From the NCBI GenBank assembly GCA_947504035.1, contig CANNGA010000002.1, forward strand, positions 1 through 64,000: a DNA stretch of 64,000 nucleotides. Direction: 5' to 3'. The stretch is from an uncultured Flavobacteriaceae bacterium. Lineage in GTDB: Bacteria > Bacteroidota > Bacteroidia > Flavobacteriales > Flavobacteriaceae. Both the position numbers and the translations under genes were made by a program. Below the pieces are notes generated by a model that had not been told where the DNA came from, did no database searches, and saw only the letters and a list, made by a program, of their open reading frames with translations. This document shows, in pieces, positions 37,141 through 47,900 of this stretch (position 1 is the stretch's first letter; the number at the start of each line of letters is the position of its first letter).

Positions 37141-37560
37141 ATGATTAATAAGGTAGAAAAATTAAGTCTATTGTCTGAAATGATAGCATTTGCTCAGTAT
37201 GATAAAAAAGACATAAAGGAAATTGAATATAACTTTTTATTAGGAGTTGCAAAGCAATTGGAAGTGTCACGTCATGATTTTAATTATTTGATTACACACC
37301 CTGTAAATTACACGCATTTAAAATCTCATAGTGAGCGTATTGTGCAGTTTCATAGGTTGGTTTTATTGATGAATATCGAACAAGAGCACGATGAGGAGAG
37401 AAGCAAAGCAGAGGGTGTGATAAAACTTTATAATTTTGGGTTACGAATGGGCTTAAGCCATGAGTCTATCTCTAAAGTGTTATACCTTATGGATAGTTTT
37501 CCAAACAAGATCGTACCACCAGATGTATTGATTGATGTTTTTAAAACACAGTACAACTAA
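37141..37560 (+). CDS. TerB-like helical protein
   Basis: A 139-aa all-helical cytoplasmic protein. The pattern VEKLSLLSEMIAFAQYDKKD followed by EYNFLLGVAKQLEVSRHDF, then RIVQFHRLVLLMNIEQEHDEE, resembles the TerB/tellurite-resistance-like fold with acidic residues between helices that bind metal in some members. Similar stand-alone proteins of this size are common in Flavobacteriaceae. Function is unknown, and tellurite resistance should not be assumed. Convergent with uvrB, with a strong hairpin between. Confidence 0.55.
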   Translation: MINKVEKLSLLSEMIAFAQYDKKDIKEIEYNFLLGVAKQLEVSRHDFNYLITHPVNYTHLKSHSERIVQFHRLVLLMNIEQEHDEERSKAEGVIKLYNFGLRMGLSHESISKVLYLMDSFPNKIVPPDVLIDVFKTQYN

Positions 37561-37709
37561 TCCATTTTATAGATAAGCTCCTTTTTAGGTCGTGTAACTA
37601 CAGTAAATTGTGTTTTCAAGTAGCAATATTACTTTATGTGCTCAAATTTAAAAAGCGTATTAATTTTTAGTAGCTAAACATTATATAGCACATTCATAAA
37701 TTTATATTT

Positions 37710-37743
37710 AAATCGCTTTAAAAGGGAACTTTTAAAGCGATTT
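37710..37743. terminator. Bidirectional terminator between TerB-like gene and uvrB
   Basis: A perfect 15-bp stem (37710-37724 with 37729-37743) closed by a GGAA tetraloop, flanked by A/T-rich sequence. It lies between convergent genes; the T-runs are short, so it may act partly as an mRNA-stabilising hairpin. Confidence 0.75.
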
Positions 37744-37793
37744 CTTATTTTTAGTGCACTACTCATGTATAGATTAGGCTAAATTGGATTGGT

Positions 37794-39797
37794 TTAGGTT
37801 TTTAGTTGTTCTAATTTATCTTGATAGCCTTTGAGTTCGTCTCTTAATTTTGCAGCAACAATAAAATCGAGTGCCTTTGCGGCGGCTTCCATCAATTTAC
37901 GTTTTTCGCGTATTTTTTGTTCTAATTCGGGTTTACTAAGGTAAGCACTTTCTGGTTCTGCAGCTTTAGCAGCTTCTAATTCATAGCTATAGGTACTTAC
38001 AGAGTTTTTAGAAAGTACATTGTCTAAGCTTTTATTTAAGGCTTTAGGCTTTTGCTTGTGTTTGGTATTGTAAGCGATTTGTTTTTCACGCCTGTAATTG
38101 GTCTCATCAATGGTTTTTTGCATGCTATTCGTAATTTTATCAGCATACATGATGGCTTTACCATTTAAATTTCTGGCGGCGCGCCCCACAGTTTGTGTTA
38201 ATGAGCGGTTAGATCTTAAGAAGCCTTCTTTATCTGCATCTAAAATCGCAACAAGAGAGACTTCGGGTAAGTCTAAGCCTTCCCGTAATAGGTTTACACC
38301 AACCAATACATCAAATAAACCTTTACGTAAATCTTGCATGATCTCTACGCGTTCTAGGGTATCTACATCACTATGTATGTAGCGACAGCGAATTTGTATA
38401 CGGTCTAAGTACTTCGTAAGTTCTTCTGCCATACGTTTGGTTAGGGTGGTTACAAGTGTACGCTCGTCCTTTTCCACACGTATTTGTATTTCTTCAATTA
38501 AATCGTCTATTTGATTTAAACTTGGGCGTACTTCAATGATGGGGTCTAATAACCCCGTAGGTCTTATAATTTGCTCTACATAAATTCCATCTGTTTTTTG
38601 TAGTTCGTAATCTGCGGGGGTTGCACTTACATAAAGCACTTGGTTTTGTAAAGCCTCAAATTCTTCAAACTTAAGCGGCCTGTTGTCCATAGCAGCAGGA
38701 AGTCTAAAGCCATATTCAACGAGGTTTTCTTTTCTGCTTCTGTCTCCACCATACATGGCGTGTACCTGAGAGACCGTAACATGACTCTCGTCTATCACCA
38801 TGAGGTAATCGTCTGGAAAATAATCCAGCAAGCAGAAAGGACGTGTGCCAGGGGCTCTTCCGTCTAAGTAGCGGGAATAGTTTTCTATGCCCGAGCAATA
38901 GCCCAGTTCTCGTATCATTTCTAAATCAAATTCGGTACGTTCTTTAAGGCGTTTGGCTTCTAAGTGTTTCCCGATGTCTTTAAAATAGTCATGTTGTTTT
39001 ACAAGATCATCTTGAATGTCTTTAATAGCATTTTGTAGGACCTCTGGAGAGGTAACAAACATGTTGGCAGGATATATGTTTAAACGGTCATAACGTTCGG
39101 TTACGGCGTTGGTTTGAATGTCAAAGGCTTCTATATCTTCAATTTCATCACCAAAAAAATGAATGCGAAAGGCGTTATCTGCATAACTCGGAAAAATATC
39201 TACGGTATCGCCTTTAATTCTAAAATTACCATGTTTAAAATCGGCTTCTGTTCTAGAATAAAGACTTTGTACGAGCTGATGGAGCAATTGGGTTCTGGAG
39301 ATTACTTGATCCCGTTGTATGGTAATCACGTTCTTTTGAAATTCTACGGGGTTACCAATACCATATAAACAAGACACGGAGGCTACGACTAAAACATCAC
39401 GTCTTCCAGACAGTAGGGAAGAGGTGGTGCTCAATCGCATTTTTTCGATTTCTTCGTTTATAGATAAATCTTTTTCAATATAAACACCAGACACAGGAAT
39501 GTAAGCTTCCGGTTGGTAGTAATCATAATAAGATACAAAGTATTCTACAGCGTTATCAGGGAAAAATTGTTTAAATTCAGAATACAATTGCGCTGCTAAG
39601 GTTTTATTATGGGCTAAAACTAAAGTAGGCCGTTGCACTTCTTTTATAACATTGGCAACCGTAAATGTTTTACCAGATCCTGTTACACCAAGTAAAGTTT
39701 GGTATTTTTCATCACGTGTAATGCCATCGGTTAATTCTTTTATGGCATTAGGTTGATCTCCTGTAGGGCTAAATTCAGATTCTATTTTAAACTGCAT
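37794..39797 (-). CDS. uvrB: UvrB, excinuclease ABC subunit B
   Basis: A 667-aa DNA-damage verification helicase of nucleotide excision repair. In order: LLGVTGSGKTFTVANV (Walker A), the beta-hairpin YFVSYYDYYQPEAYIP that inserts between strands, VIDESHVTVSQ (Walker B/DEAD-like), YGFRLPAAMDNRPL, LLREGLDLPEVSLV and TQTVGRAARN (motif VI). A C-terminal UVR domain (about 625-660, EKRKLMEAAAKALDFIVAAK) binds UvrC. Length and motif set are normal. Monocistronic; 307 gene-free bases separate it from the degraded adhesin gene upstream. Confidence 0.97.
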   Translation of the reverse strand: MQFKIESEFSPTGDQPNAIKELTDGITRDEKYQTLLGVTGSGKTFTVANVIKEVQRPTLVLAHNKTLAAQLYSEFKQFFPDNAVEYFVSYYDYYQPEAYIPVSGVYIEKDLSINEEIEKMRLSTTSSLLSGRRDVLVVASVSCLYGIGNPVEFQKNVITIQRDQVISRTQLLHQLVQSLYSRTEADFKHGNFRIKGDTVDIFPSYADNAFRIHFFGDEIEDIEAFDIQTNAVTERYDRLNIYPANMFVTSPEVLQNAIKDIQDDLVKQHDYFKDIGKHLEAKRLKERTEFDLEMIRELGYCSGIENYSRYLDGRAPGTRPFCLLDYFPDDYLMVIDESHVTVSQVHAMYGGDRSRKENLVEYGFRLPAAMDNRPLKFEEFEALQNQVLYVSATPADYELQKTDGIYVEQIIRPTGLLDPIIEVRPSLNQIDDLIEEIQIRVEKDERTLVTTLTKRMAEELTKYLDRIQIRCRYIHSDVDTLERVEIMQDLRKGLFDVLVGVNLLREGLDLPEVSLVAILDADKEGFLRSNRSLTQTVGRAARNLNGKAIMYADKITNSMQKTIDETNYRREKQIAYNTKHKQKPKALNKSLDNVLSKNSVSTYSYELEAAKAAEPESAYLSKPELEQKIREKRKLMEAAAKALDFIVAAKLRDELKGYQDKLEQLKT

Positions 39798-40104
39798 TTA
39801 GCTAAATTATAACAAAATATAGACTCTTTATAGTGTTAGTGGTATTTGATTATAAATTTTGACTTTTAAATATGTTGTAGGCGCTATGAAATGCTTTTGA
39901 AAAGCTCTATTACAGGATAAGTAAAGCTTATCTTGTTTGGTATGTTATGATAAATCAGTTAAACCGCACATGCTCTAAAAAGGGGGTTAGATACTAACTA
40001 TCAAAATACCGTACAATTTAAAGACATGGTTCTGGTTAAGGTTCCTGAATATCTTAATATAGTGCTGTTACATTTAAATAGATACTAGGTATTAGCTGTT
40101 GCTG
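39798..40104. other. Gene-free stretch between the type B pseudogene and uvrB
   Basis: 307 bp with stops in all frames. It should hold the uvrB promoter at the left end (an A/T-rich TATATTTTG near 39813-39821 is close to, but not exactly, TAnnTTTG). A short inverted repeat GATAAG/CTTATC is seen near 39918-39934. No terminator-like hairpin with a T-run follows the pseudogene. Confidence 0.35.
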
Positions 40105-43100
40105 TTACCGCTTCAACGTAAAATGCCCTGTAAAGGCACGTCCATCCTCTAGAGTAACACTAAACCAATAATCATCTGTAGGGAGTGGTTGCCCGTTAGC
40201 GGTGCCATCCCATCCGTTTGAATTCGCCAAAAGTTGCTTGAGGAGTTTGCCATACCGATCGAAAATATGAATGGAGCTACTCGCTTGTGTGTTGCCATCA
40301 ATTCCTTTTATTTGCCACCTATCATTAATACCATCTCCATTAGGTGTGAAAAAGCTAAAATGACCAATAACAGAGATGTCTAGAGTGGTAATGCCACAAA
40401 TAATATCTCGAACTAAAATGGTATAAAACCCTGGCGCTACGTTAGAGAACGACGGGCTGTCTTGGTATACTGGATTTGTGTCGTTTTCACCTAAGAGCGC
40501 ATAGTCGTATGTGCCACGTCCAAGATTTGTAGTGTCTATAGTTACGGTATTGTTAGTGGTTAAATCTCTTATGGAAACAGCGTTTGGAGTTAGCGTTGCT
40601 GCCTCAGAAAAGTCTACAGTGATTGTTCTAGATCTTGAACAATTTGTACCGTCTGTTTTGGTTAGTGTTATGGTATAGATACCTGGCGTTGATACTGTGA
40701 TTAGACGTTCATTTGAAATAAAAGTATCAAGGCCTGTCCCATCTAGGTTTGTGCGTCGCCATTCATAGGTAAAAACTTCGTTAGGATCTGCTTCTAAAGG
40801 TTCTAAATCTACAGTTACACTATCATCAGATTCGCATACAATTTGAGATGTAGTGTCAACTTCAAAACGCGGTAATGGGTTTACATCAAGTTGTACGAGA
40901 CCTTTTAGACCTAAACAATCATTACCTGTTTGGCTGTCTATTCTCACAAAAATGAGCTGAGATTCTGGGAATCCTATATTTCTATAAGTAGTAATGTTTG
41001 TGATTTCATTTTGTTCTGCAAGAGCATCTGCTTCGTTTCTGTAATATTTTGGGGTGAGGCCTGGCATTATAAGATCTAATTCATTTTGAATAAAATCATT
41101 TATAGCTGTAAAATCGAACGCAGCAATACCATCTGCATCGTTGTTATTAGCGTTGTTAGCTCCATTAATGTCTAGAAAATCGTCACATTCGGCACTATTT
41201 TGTAGAGGAATACCATCTAGAATAGCCGTAGAAGCGACTGCCAATCTAAGTTGGGCAGTGGTGGCACAACCTGTGGTGTTGTTTTCAATACGCACCCATA
41301 CGCTATCAGTATTCACTGTTCTATTTTGGAATGTTGTAGGGTTCGCAATAAAATTAGGGGCTGTTCTATCTCCAAGTGCTGCTGCATTAGGATCTAAATA
41401 AAACGAAAAGGTTTCGTTAGCTGAATTACTAGAAATTTTAGAATTGGCTTCGTTTAAATTAAAGCGTGTTATCCCTGCTATGCCGTCGTCATCTTCACAC
41501 TGTATTAGAGTTTCTGAAGTATTAACTTGAGGTAAGGGGTTAATCGTTAGGCGAATTTCTGGGGTTGTAACATCGCAACTATTACCAGTTCGTTGTACTA
41601 CAGCCCTGTACCTATTCGCACTAAAGGAGGCATCGACATTAAAAATGGTTAAATTGGGGGTTTGTGTGCCTGCAAACACATTAGCAGTATCAGAAATAGG
41701 GGAAAATGTTACACCACCGTTGCTACTTGCTTCCCATTGTATGCTAAAACTTGCGTCGAAAGGGGGATCGAATGTTAAAGCGATAATGGCATCGTCAAAT
41801 TCACATACCGGGACAGCAGTTTCAAGTTGAAAAGGTACTATTGGAGCTGCTATGGAATAATTGGGAGCAGGTCTAGGAAAGGGCGGGGTACCCGTAGTGT
41901 TAATATTTGCTTCTATAATATCACTGCAGGCATCACCATCACTATCAGCATCCAAATAGGAAAAAATAGTATCATTATCAGGATCGAGCGTAATAGTAGT
42001 GTTTAAGGTATTGCTATCAGGAGTTGTTTCTGCAGCATCAGACCAGCCATTTGTACCATAAGGACCATCTTCAATCCCATCTTCATTAGCGTCGATGAGT
42101 AGGCCTCCAAATACACTGGTTTCATAAAAATCGGAGACTCCATCGTTGTCACTGTCTAAGTCGTAAACATCGGCTGTACCATCACGATCACTATCTATCG
42201 ATCTGGCATTAAGGTCATAGATGTTATCCAGACCATCTAAATTGGAATCTTGTCCAGATAATGGGACAAATAAGCCTTGGTGTTCTATAAAATCAGGGAG
42301 ACCATCATTATCACTATCCAAATCAAATTCATCGCTAATGCTGTCGTTATCTGTATCGCGCTCAAAGCAAGTTAAACTTAGGTTCCCATTAAGGGTAGAG
42401 GTTGTAGTTGGAGCACTTACATTATGTATAAAACGAATGCCTTCTACATGTTGCGCAAAAAAGGAATAAGGGAGTGTACCAGTTGGAGAAGGGTTGATTT
42501 TAAAGCGAATTTCAGAACCTGATATTTGCCTGATACCAGTTTCGAAAACGCCATCAAAATTAGAATCAACAAGTAGCCTGTTGCTAGGGTCTACTAAGGT
42601 AATGTTTTGATCGCTGGGCGAAATTTGAGCTGTAAAAATGGCTTCGGAAGGACCCGTAGAGGGTAGATTGGAATTGTTTGATAATTTAACCCGCTTTATG
42701 CGATAGAACCTCTATTACACCTTTGAGCTACTGCAAATACTGGCGCTACACTACTTTTTTCAATTTAACCATAGCGATGCTATGCCAAAATCAAGAAAAA
42801 GTCAGTATTTATGGTATCTCAATGCTTCACGACAATGTTCTATCGCATAATTCGGGTTTAATGTTTACAGGTGCGTTGAATTCTAAACGGAATGTATTTG
42901 GGGATGTAGTGCCCGCTGGAATTGTACTTGTAAAGTTACCTGAGGCATCACCATTAAAAGTATTGGTGTTTAAAATCGTACTGTTTCTAGAGTTATCTTG
43001 AAAAATAAGTGCTGTGTTCGCAATATCTATAGTTACGTTTCCTCGAGATTCATCACAGTTTAGAATGCCATCATTATCGTTGTCTATATCTATATTATCT

Positions 43101-44745
43101 ATAATACCGTCGTTATCGGTATCATCAGGGCATTCAGGCAATGGAATTTCTACAGATTCTAGGAGTTCTCCTGTACATGTAATGGTGCCAATTAATTTAT
43201 AGGTACCTGGTTGTTCTGCATTAAAAGTTGGACTAGTACCTACTGGATTAAAGCCCGAACCACTATCAAAGAGCCATTCTAAGGCGTCGAATGCGCCCGC
43301 GTTGGCCGCAACCAAGGTAACGGGGACACAGTTGCCAAAAGTAACTGTTTGATTTTCAAAACTAATTTCTGGTGATGAGGGAAAGCCTGAATAAAAACTC
43401 CCTGAGGTTGCAGCGCCATTAAAATTGAAGTAGGCGACGTATAATTCGCCATCGCCTTGAACAGAAATATCTCCAGTAAGCCCTGTAACTTTATAGGTCA
43501 CATAATCTGAATTGCCTGTTACAGCGTTAGGGCCAGTAGTGTTTCTAAAAGAGGATAAGGGCTATTGTTAATAGAAACTGAAGCATTTGTTGTGGTTACA
43601 ATAGATAAGCCGCCCTCAAAAGTGTTGTTTCCTATAGCTTCTATCGTCGCAATGTTATCAATGTTTCCTCGCGTTTCACAGCTTAAAGGGGGGACGAAAA
43701 ACATGCCTTGATTGGCTTCGGAATCGGCTTGACCTCCAATACCTTGATACGCAAATACAGGATTATTGGTTTCGACATACATATTACCTGCATTATTAAA
43801 TGCATCCCCTTCAATAACAAGGTGTTCACCTGCATTTAAAATGGATGATATAGAACCTCCATTAATGCGAACAGTTGTGTTACTAGTATGCGCAACAATT
43901 AATACATTTTCCCAAGCGTCATTACCATCTCCTCTAACAAATATGTAGTCCTTACCAACTTTGTCGAGACCTACAATTTGATCGATACCGTAGTCTCTTG
44001 CAGGGCCATCACCAAATGTTCCATTAGCAGAACCGCAATTCACGACAATAGGTTTGTTAGAATTTACTAAACAGCCTATTAACGCTTGTGCGTTTACATT
44101 GTTATTTACCCTTTCGGTTGCGATGATATAACTATCCCCTTGGTTTAAATTAATGGTAAAGGGCACATTTCCCGAGTAGTTATCAATGACAATGCTAGAA
44201 GGAAGCGCACTAAAATCAATTTGCGTATTATCTTCGGTAGCCATAACAGATATAAAGTCTAAGAGACTATCTTGGGGGTTTTCGCTAGTATTCGTTCCTA
44301 TTCTAAATGTAGTGCCTAGGGCAGAAAGGCCTTTGCTTACTAAAGCTCCAGCTTGAGATCCACTACCTGCAAGCATTCTTACAGAGACATATATGGGCGC
44401 ATCGGCTTCTATTATGTAACCTTTATTACTCACAACTCTACTGGTTGCATTAGCGGGCATAAACAGTTGTCCCACACCAGAGCCTAAAGCGATCTCATCA
44501 GGATTTGTATTAGATACAGTGCCTGTTATATAACTTGTAGAAGGTTGTCCCGCTGGCATTACCGTATAAGACACATTTGTAGTGCTTGGGGTAGAAATGT
44601 ATATAAATTGCTCTAGTGGACTTGCACTATTATTTTGAGCACTTGTTAAGGGGGGAATGTAATGCGTTTGACTGAGCTGAGAAAAGCCTTTAAAACACAG
44701 TAATAGTAGACCAATAAAAAGTAGTTTTGTCTTAGCGCTATTCAT
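40105..44745 (-). pseudogene. Broken giant T9SS type B surface protein (IgGFc-binding-like N-terminus)
   Basis: Three consecutive reading frames are pieces of one gene. Piece 1 (44745-43519) has a signal peptide (MNSAKTKLLFIGLLLLCFKGFSQ) and an IgGFc-binding-like N-terminal domain. Piece 2 (43501-42827) holds Asp-rich thrombospondin-3-like repeats (DTDNDGIIDNIDIDNDNDG). Piece 3 (42640-40105 when read through) continues with more DSDNDG repeats and ends in a type B sorting domain (FFTPNGDGINDRWQIKG ... LKR). A single-base deletion near 43557 joins pieces 1 and 2, and a 169-bp insertion at 42689-42857 separates 2 and 3. Correcting both gives one frame of 1489 codons. The intact paralogue lies just upstream. 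The secreted product would be lost, or end before the sorting domain and stay unattached. Confidence 0.88.
42686..42860 (+). mobile_element. 169-bp MITE-like insertion with 21-bp terminal inverted repeats
   Basis: The element spans 42689-42857. Left end ACCCGCTTTATGCGATAGAAC and right end (reverse complement) ACCCGAATTATGCGATAGAAC match at 19 of 21 positions. A 3-bp target duplication TTA flanks it (42686-42688, 42858-42860). Removing 172 bp restores an uninterrupted codon series reading NAPVNIKLSNNSNLPSTG across the site, which proves the insertion boundaries within one or two bases. It is too short for a transposase. A plus-strand open frame runs through it without recognisable domains, and an internal palindrome CATAGCGATGCTATG is present. 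Ends starting with AC recall IS982-type elements, but this parentage is a guess. Confidence 0.85.
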
Positions 44746-44964
44746 TTTGCAAATCTAAAATTAGAAATAAGGGGATAAGATATATCATTTTACATTTATA
44801 AGATGATAAAAAGGGATGAAGGTTTAACCCTTTAAGAAATAATTAATTTCTAATTGCTATTTACAGTCTATTAAAACACTGCTTTTCACTTACTACTAAG
44901 TGTTATCGTCTAGATCAGATTTATATTAGGTCTGTTGTTATTAAATGCAATACGAAGATATTGC

Positions 44965-47900
44965 CTAACGTTTTAGTGTGAAATGACCTTTAATGTTAAA
45001 CATTTCGCCTTCTTGGATGATGTTCGCAGAAAACCAGTAATCATCTGCAGGCATACGTTGTCCATTATAGATGCCATTCCATCCTGGAGAATTATGGGTT
45101 AACATCTTTAAGAGCTTTCCATAGCGGTCAAATATTTGAATTTCAGAGCCAGGGAGTTGTCTGGCACCAACAATGTGCCAATTGTCAAAAAAGCCATCAT
45201 TATTAGGCGTAAAGAATTTAGGAATATCGATAACAAATACTTCTGTATCGATAGGTTCGCAACCATTAAGGTCTATAACGGTAACAATGTGTTTGCCTAG
45301 TGTAACATTACCGAAAAAGCCAGATTCTTGTGGTGTGTCACCATCTAAACTATAAACGTAATCGCCAATGCCGTTTACGGTAACAGTGATTGAATTGGGA
45401 TCCACAAAATCGGTTGTTGTAGAAATATCAATAATAGCCTGCTGCGATTCAATTACAGTAAAGGTTTTAGAGCTGTTACAATCGTCTGTATTTAAAGCAG
45501 AATTATCGGTTGTTACAGTAATGCTGTAATTGCCTATTTGTGATGGATCGGTAAGTGTGATGCGTGGATTAGTAGAACCATTAACATTAGGATTAACAGT
45601 GGTTTGCCATAAATAACTATCGTTAGGATTGCCTGTATTGGCATCTATAACTAACGGTAAGTCGTTTAGGCAGAGGGTTACAACATCTTCGATAGGGATT
45701 ATAGGCAAGGGATTTAAGATGAGGTTAAAAGCTGTCGTTGCAAAACAACCTGTACTCGTGTTTTCAACACGTGCAAAAACGGTGGTATTACTTTCGGCAT
45801 CATAGTCGGTATTTAGAGCATTTCTATTTGCCTCTGCATCGTTTAAAGATTCAAAATAACGTACACTAAAGGCATTTGGATTTTGCGAAGGGCCTAAAAT
45901 TTCAGCATCTTTTTTAGTAAGGTCAAAAATCAAACGATTGTCAAAATCATCATCACATTCTACGAGATCTTGGGGTATTTGAGCTATAGGGTTTGGCTGT
46001 ATGCTTAATAGAAATGGAGATATAATAGAGCAACCTCCTGGTACAGCGTCTACGACATTAGCCCAAATCTCGGTATCACCAGGTGTTGTATACGTAAATG
46101 TATTCGCTACAAAAATGTCTGTATTTGTAGCAGCACCAGTAGGTGTACTGTGGTAACTAATGGTTACAGTACTAGGGTCAACGATTAACATAGAATCCAC
46201 TTGCGTTAAATCATAAGATCCACTATTAGTAAAGCATTCTAGTATAGGAGCTGTTATTGGGGTTATTACAGGTGGCGCTACGACTTCTAATTTCAATTCA
46301 ATAACAGTAGAACAATTTGATAATGTATTTTCAACATTTACATGTAGGCTTCTTGAATTGGATCTAAAATTTGCTAAATCTGCGGGATTGATGGCTCTAC
46401 TAGGATCAGATACATCTTTAAGATCATTAAAATAGCTAACTTCTATGTTAGCTGAGGTATTTGCTACCGTTTGTATAAAATTAGGGATTTGATTAGCAGG
46501 GGACGATAAGTCAAATGTCGCAACACCATCATAAGGATCCGTATCTGTATCACAAACAGGTGGAAAGCTAGAGTTCTCAACATTGGGTTGTTCTAAAGCA
46601 ATTAAATTTATGACAGTAGGGTCTGTAGCACATCCTGTATTTCTGTTTTCTATTTCAATTTCAATCGTAGAAGAGCCTTGTAGTATGTAGTTTTCAGGAT
46701 TAGTTATCAATATACGATTAGTGCCTTGACCTTCAAAAAATAGAAAATCGAGCAGATTACCATCAGGCGTGTTTTGTTTAATCGTATTAGCTTCAGCTTG
46801 TAAATCAAAAACTAAAGGTTCCCCTGATGGGATACAATCTTCAAGGGATAAAGGGAGGTTAACAACAGGTGTGGTCCCTACTTGTAATATAAAAGAGGCC
46901 GATACAGGACAACTGTTAGGGTTTAGGCTATTTTGTATGCGTACGTATACAGGCGTACCGTCATTAAAATTCCTTGGAGCGGTTTTGTCTATAGGAATGC
47001 TTAAGGCAGAGTCCTCAAAATAAAGGACTTCTTTTTCAGAGCTTCCTACTTGATTATTTAAAATTCGAGCATCGAAGTCTGACAGTGTAAAGCTAGAACT
47101 ACTGCTATTCCCCATGATACAAGAGGTTAGGTTTCTATTGTCTGGATCTGGTAATTGGGGTTCTGAGTTTATGATAACTCGTAAAGGCGCTATATCTAAG
47201 CAACTGTTTACAGCTGTTGTATTTTCTGCGCGAATGTAAATGGTATGAACTCCAACAGGATATGGTCTGGTAAAATCGAAGATACCGTTAGTTGTATTAT
47301 CGAGATTTACGGCATCTGCTCTATTATCGAAATAAGAATATGTTAATGTTGGGTTGCCTAAATGAGTTTCAACGTCTTGTAATGTAATGGTACCTTCAGT
47401 TATACCGATTGGAAGACAAGGCAAAGCTAAAGGTGTTAGTGTCCCTAAGTTTGGAGGTGAAATAACGTCAATAGTAAATTCAGTGACGTCAAAACATTCT
47501 GAATCTTCACTTTCAATTCTAGCGTATATAATGGTAGGATTACTTGTGTTTTGAAAGAAACGACCAAGGGGTTGCGCATTAAGCGAAGGTGTTTCAGCAT
47601 TGGTCTTATCATCAAAATAAAGTACAGAAAAGTTGGCTTGATCTTCAGTCGAGATAGCATCATTTTTAGTCGCGATAGCATCAAAAGTATTCAAGTCAAT
47701 TAAAGAACTATTATCATTTAATGGGGCTGTAACATCGCATATAGTTTCGGATCTATTATCTAAAAATGTAAACGGAGGGTCCCTACGTAGTGTGATGGTT
47801 TTAGTTTTAGTACAGCTTGCCCCCGAAGTATTAGTCAATTCGGCAGTAATATTGGTTAAAGCCGTTGAGGTTTCAAATCGACTTGTAGTGATAAGGTTTC

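Noticed and set aside
42689-42857. Invertible segment flipped by a recombinase between inverted repeats
   Set aside because: Inverting the segment in silico still puts a stop (...LSHKAG then TAA) into the adhesin frame, whereas excising it with one TTA copy restores the frame exactly, so insertion is the better explanation.
42723-43001. Plus-strand 92-codon ORF crossing the 42.7-42.86 kb insertion
   Set aside because: It runs from the insertion into the antisense strand of the adhesin gene and has no domain; it is a by-product of the inserted sequence.
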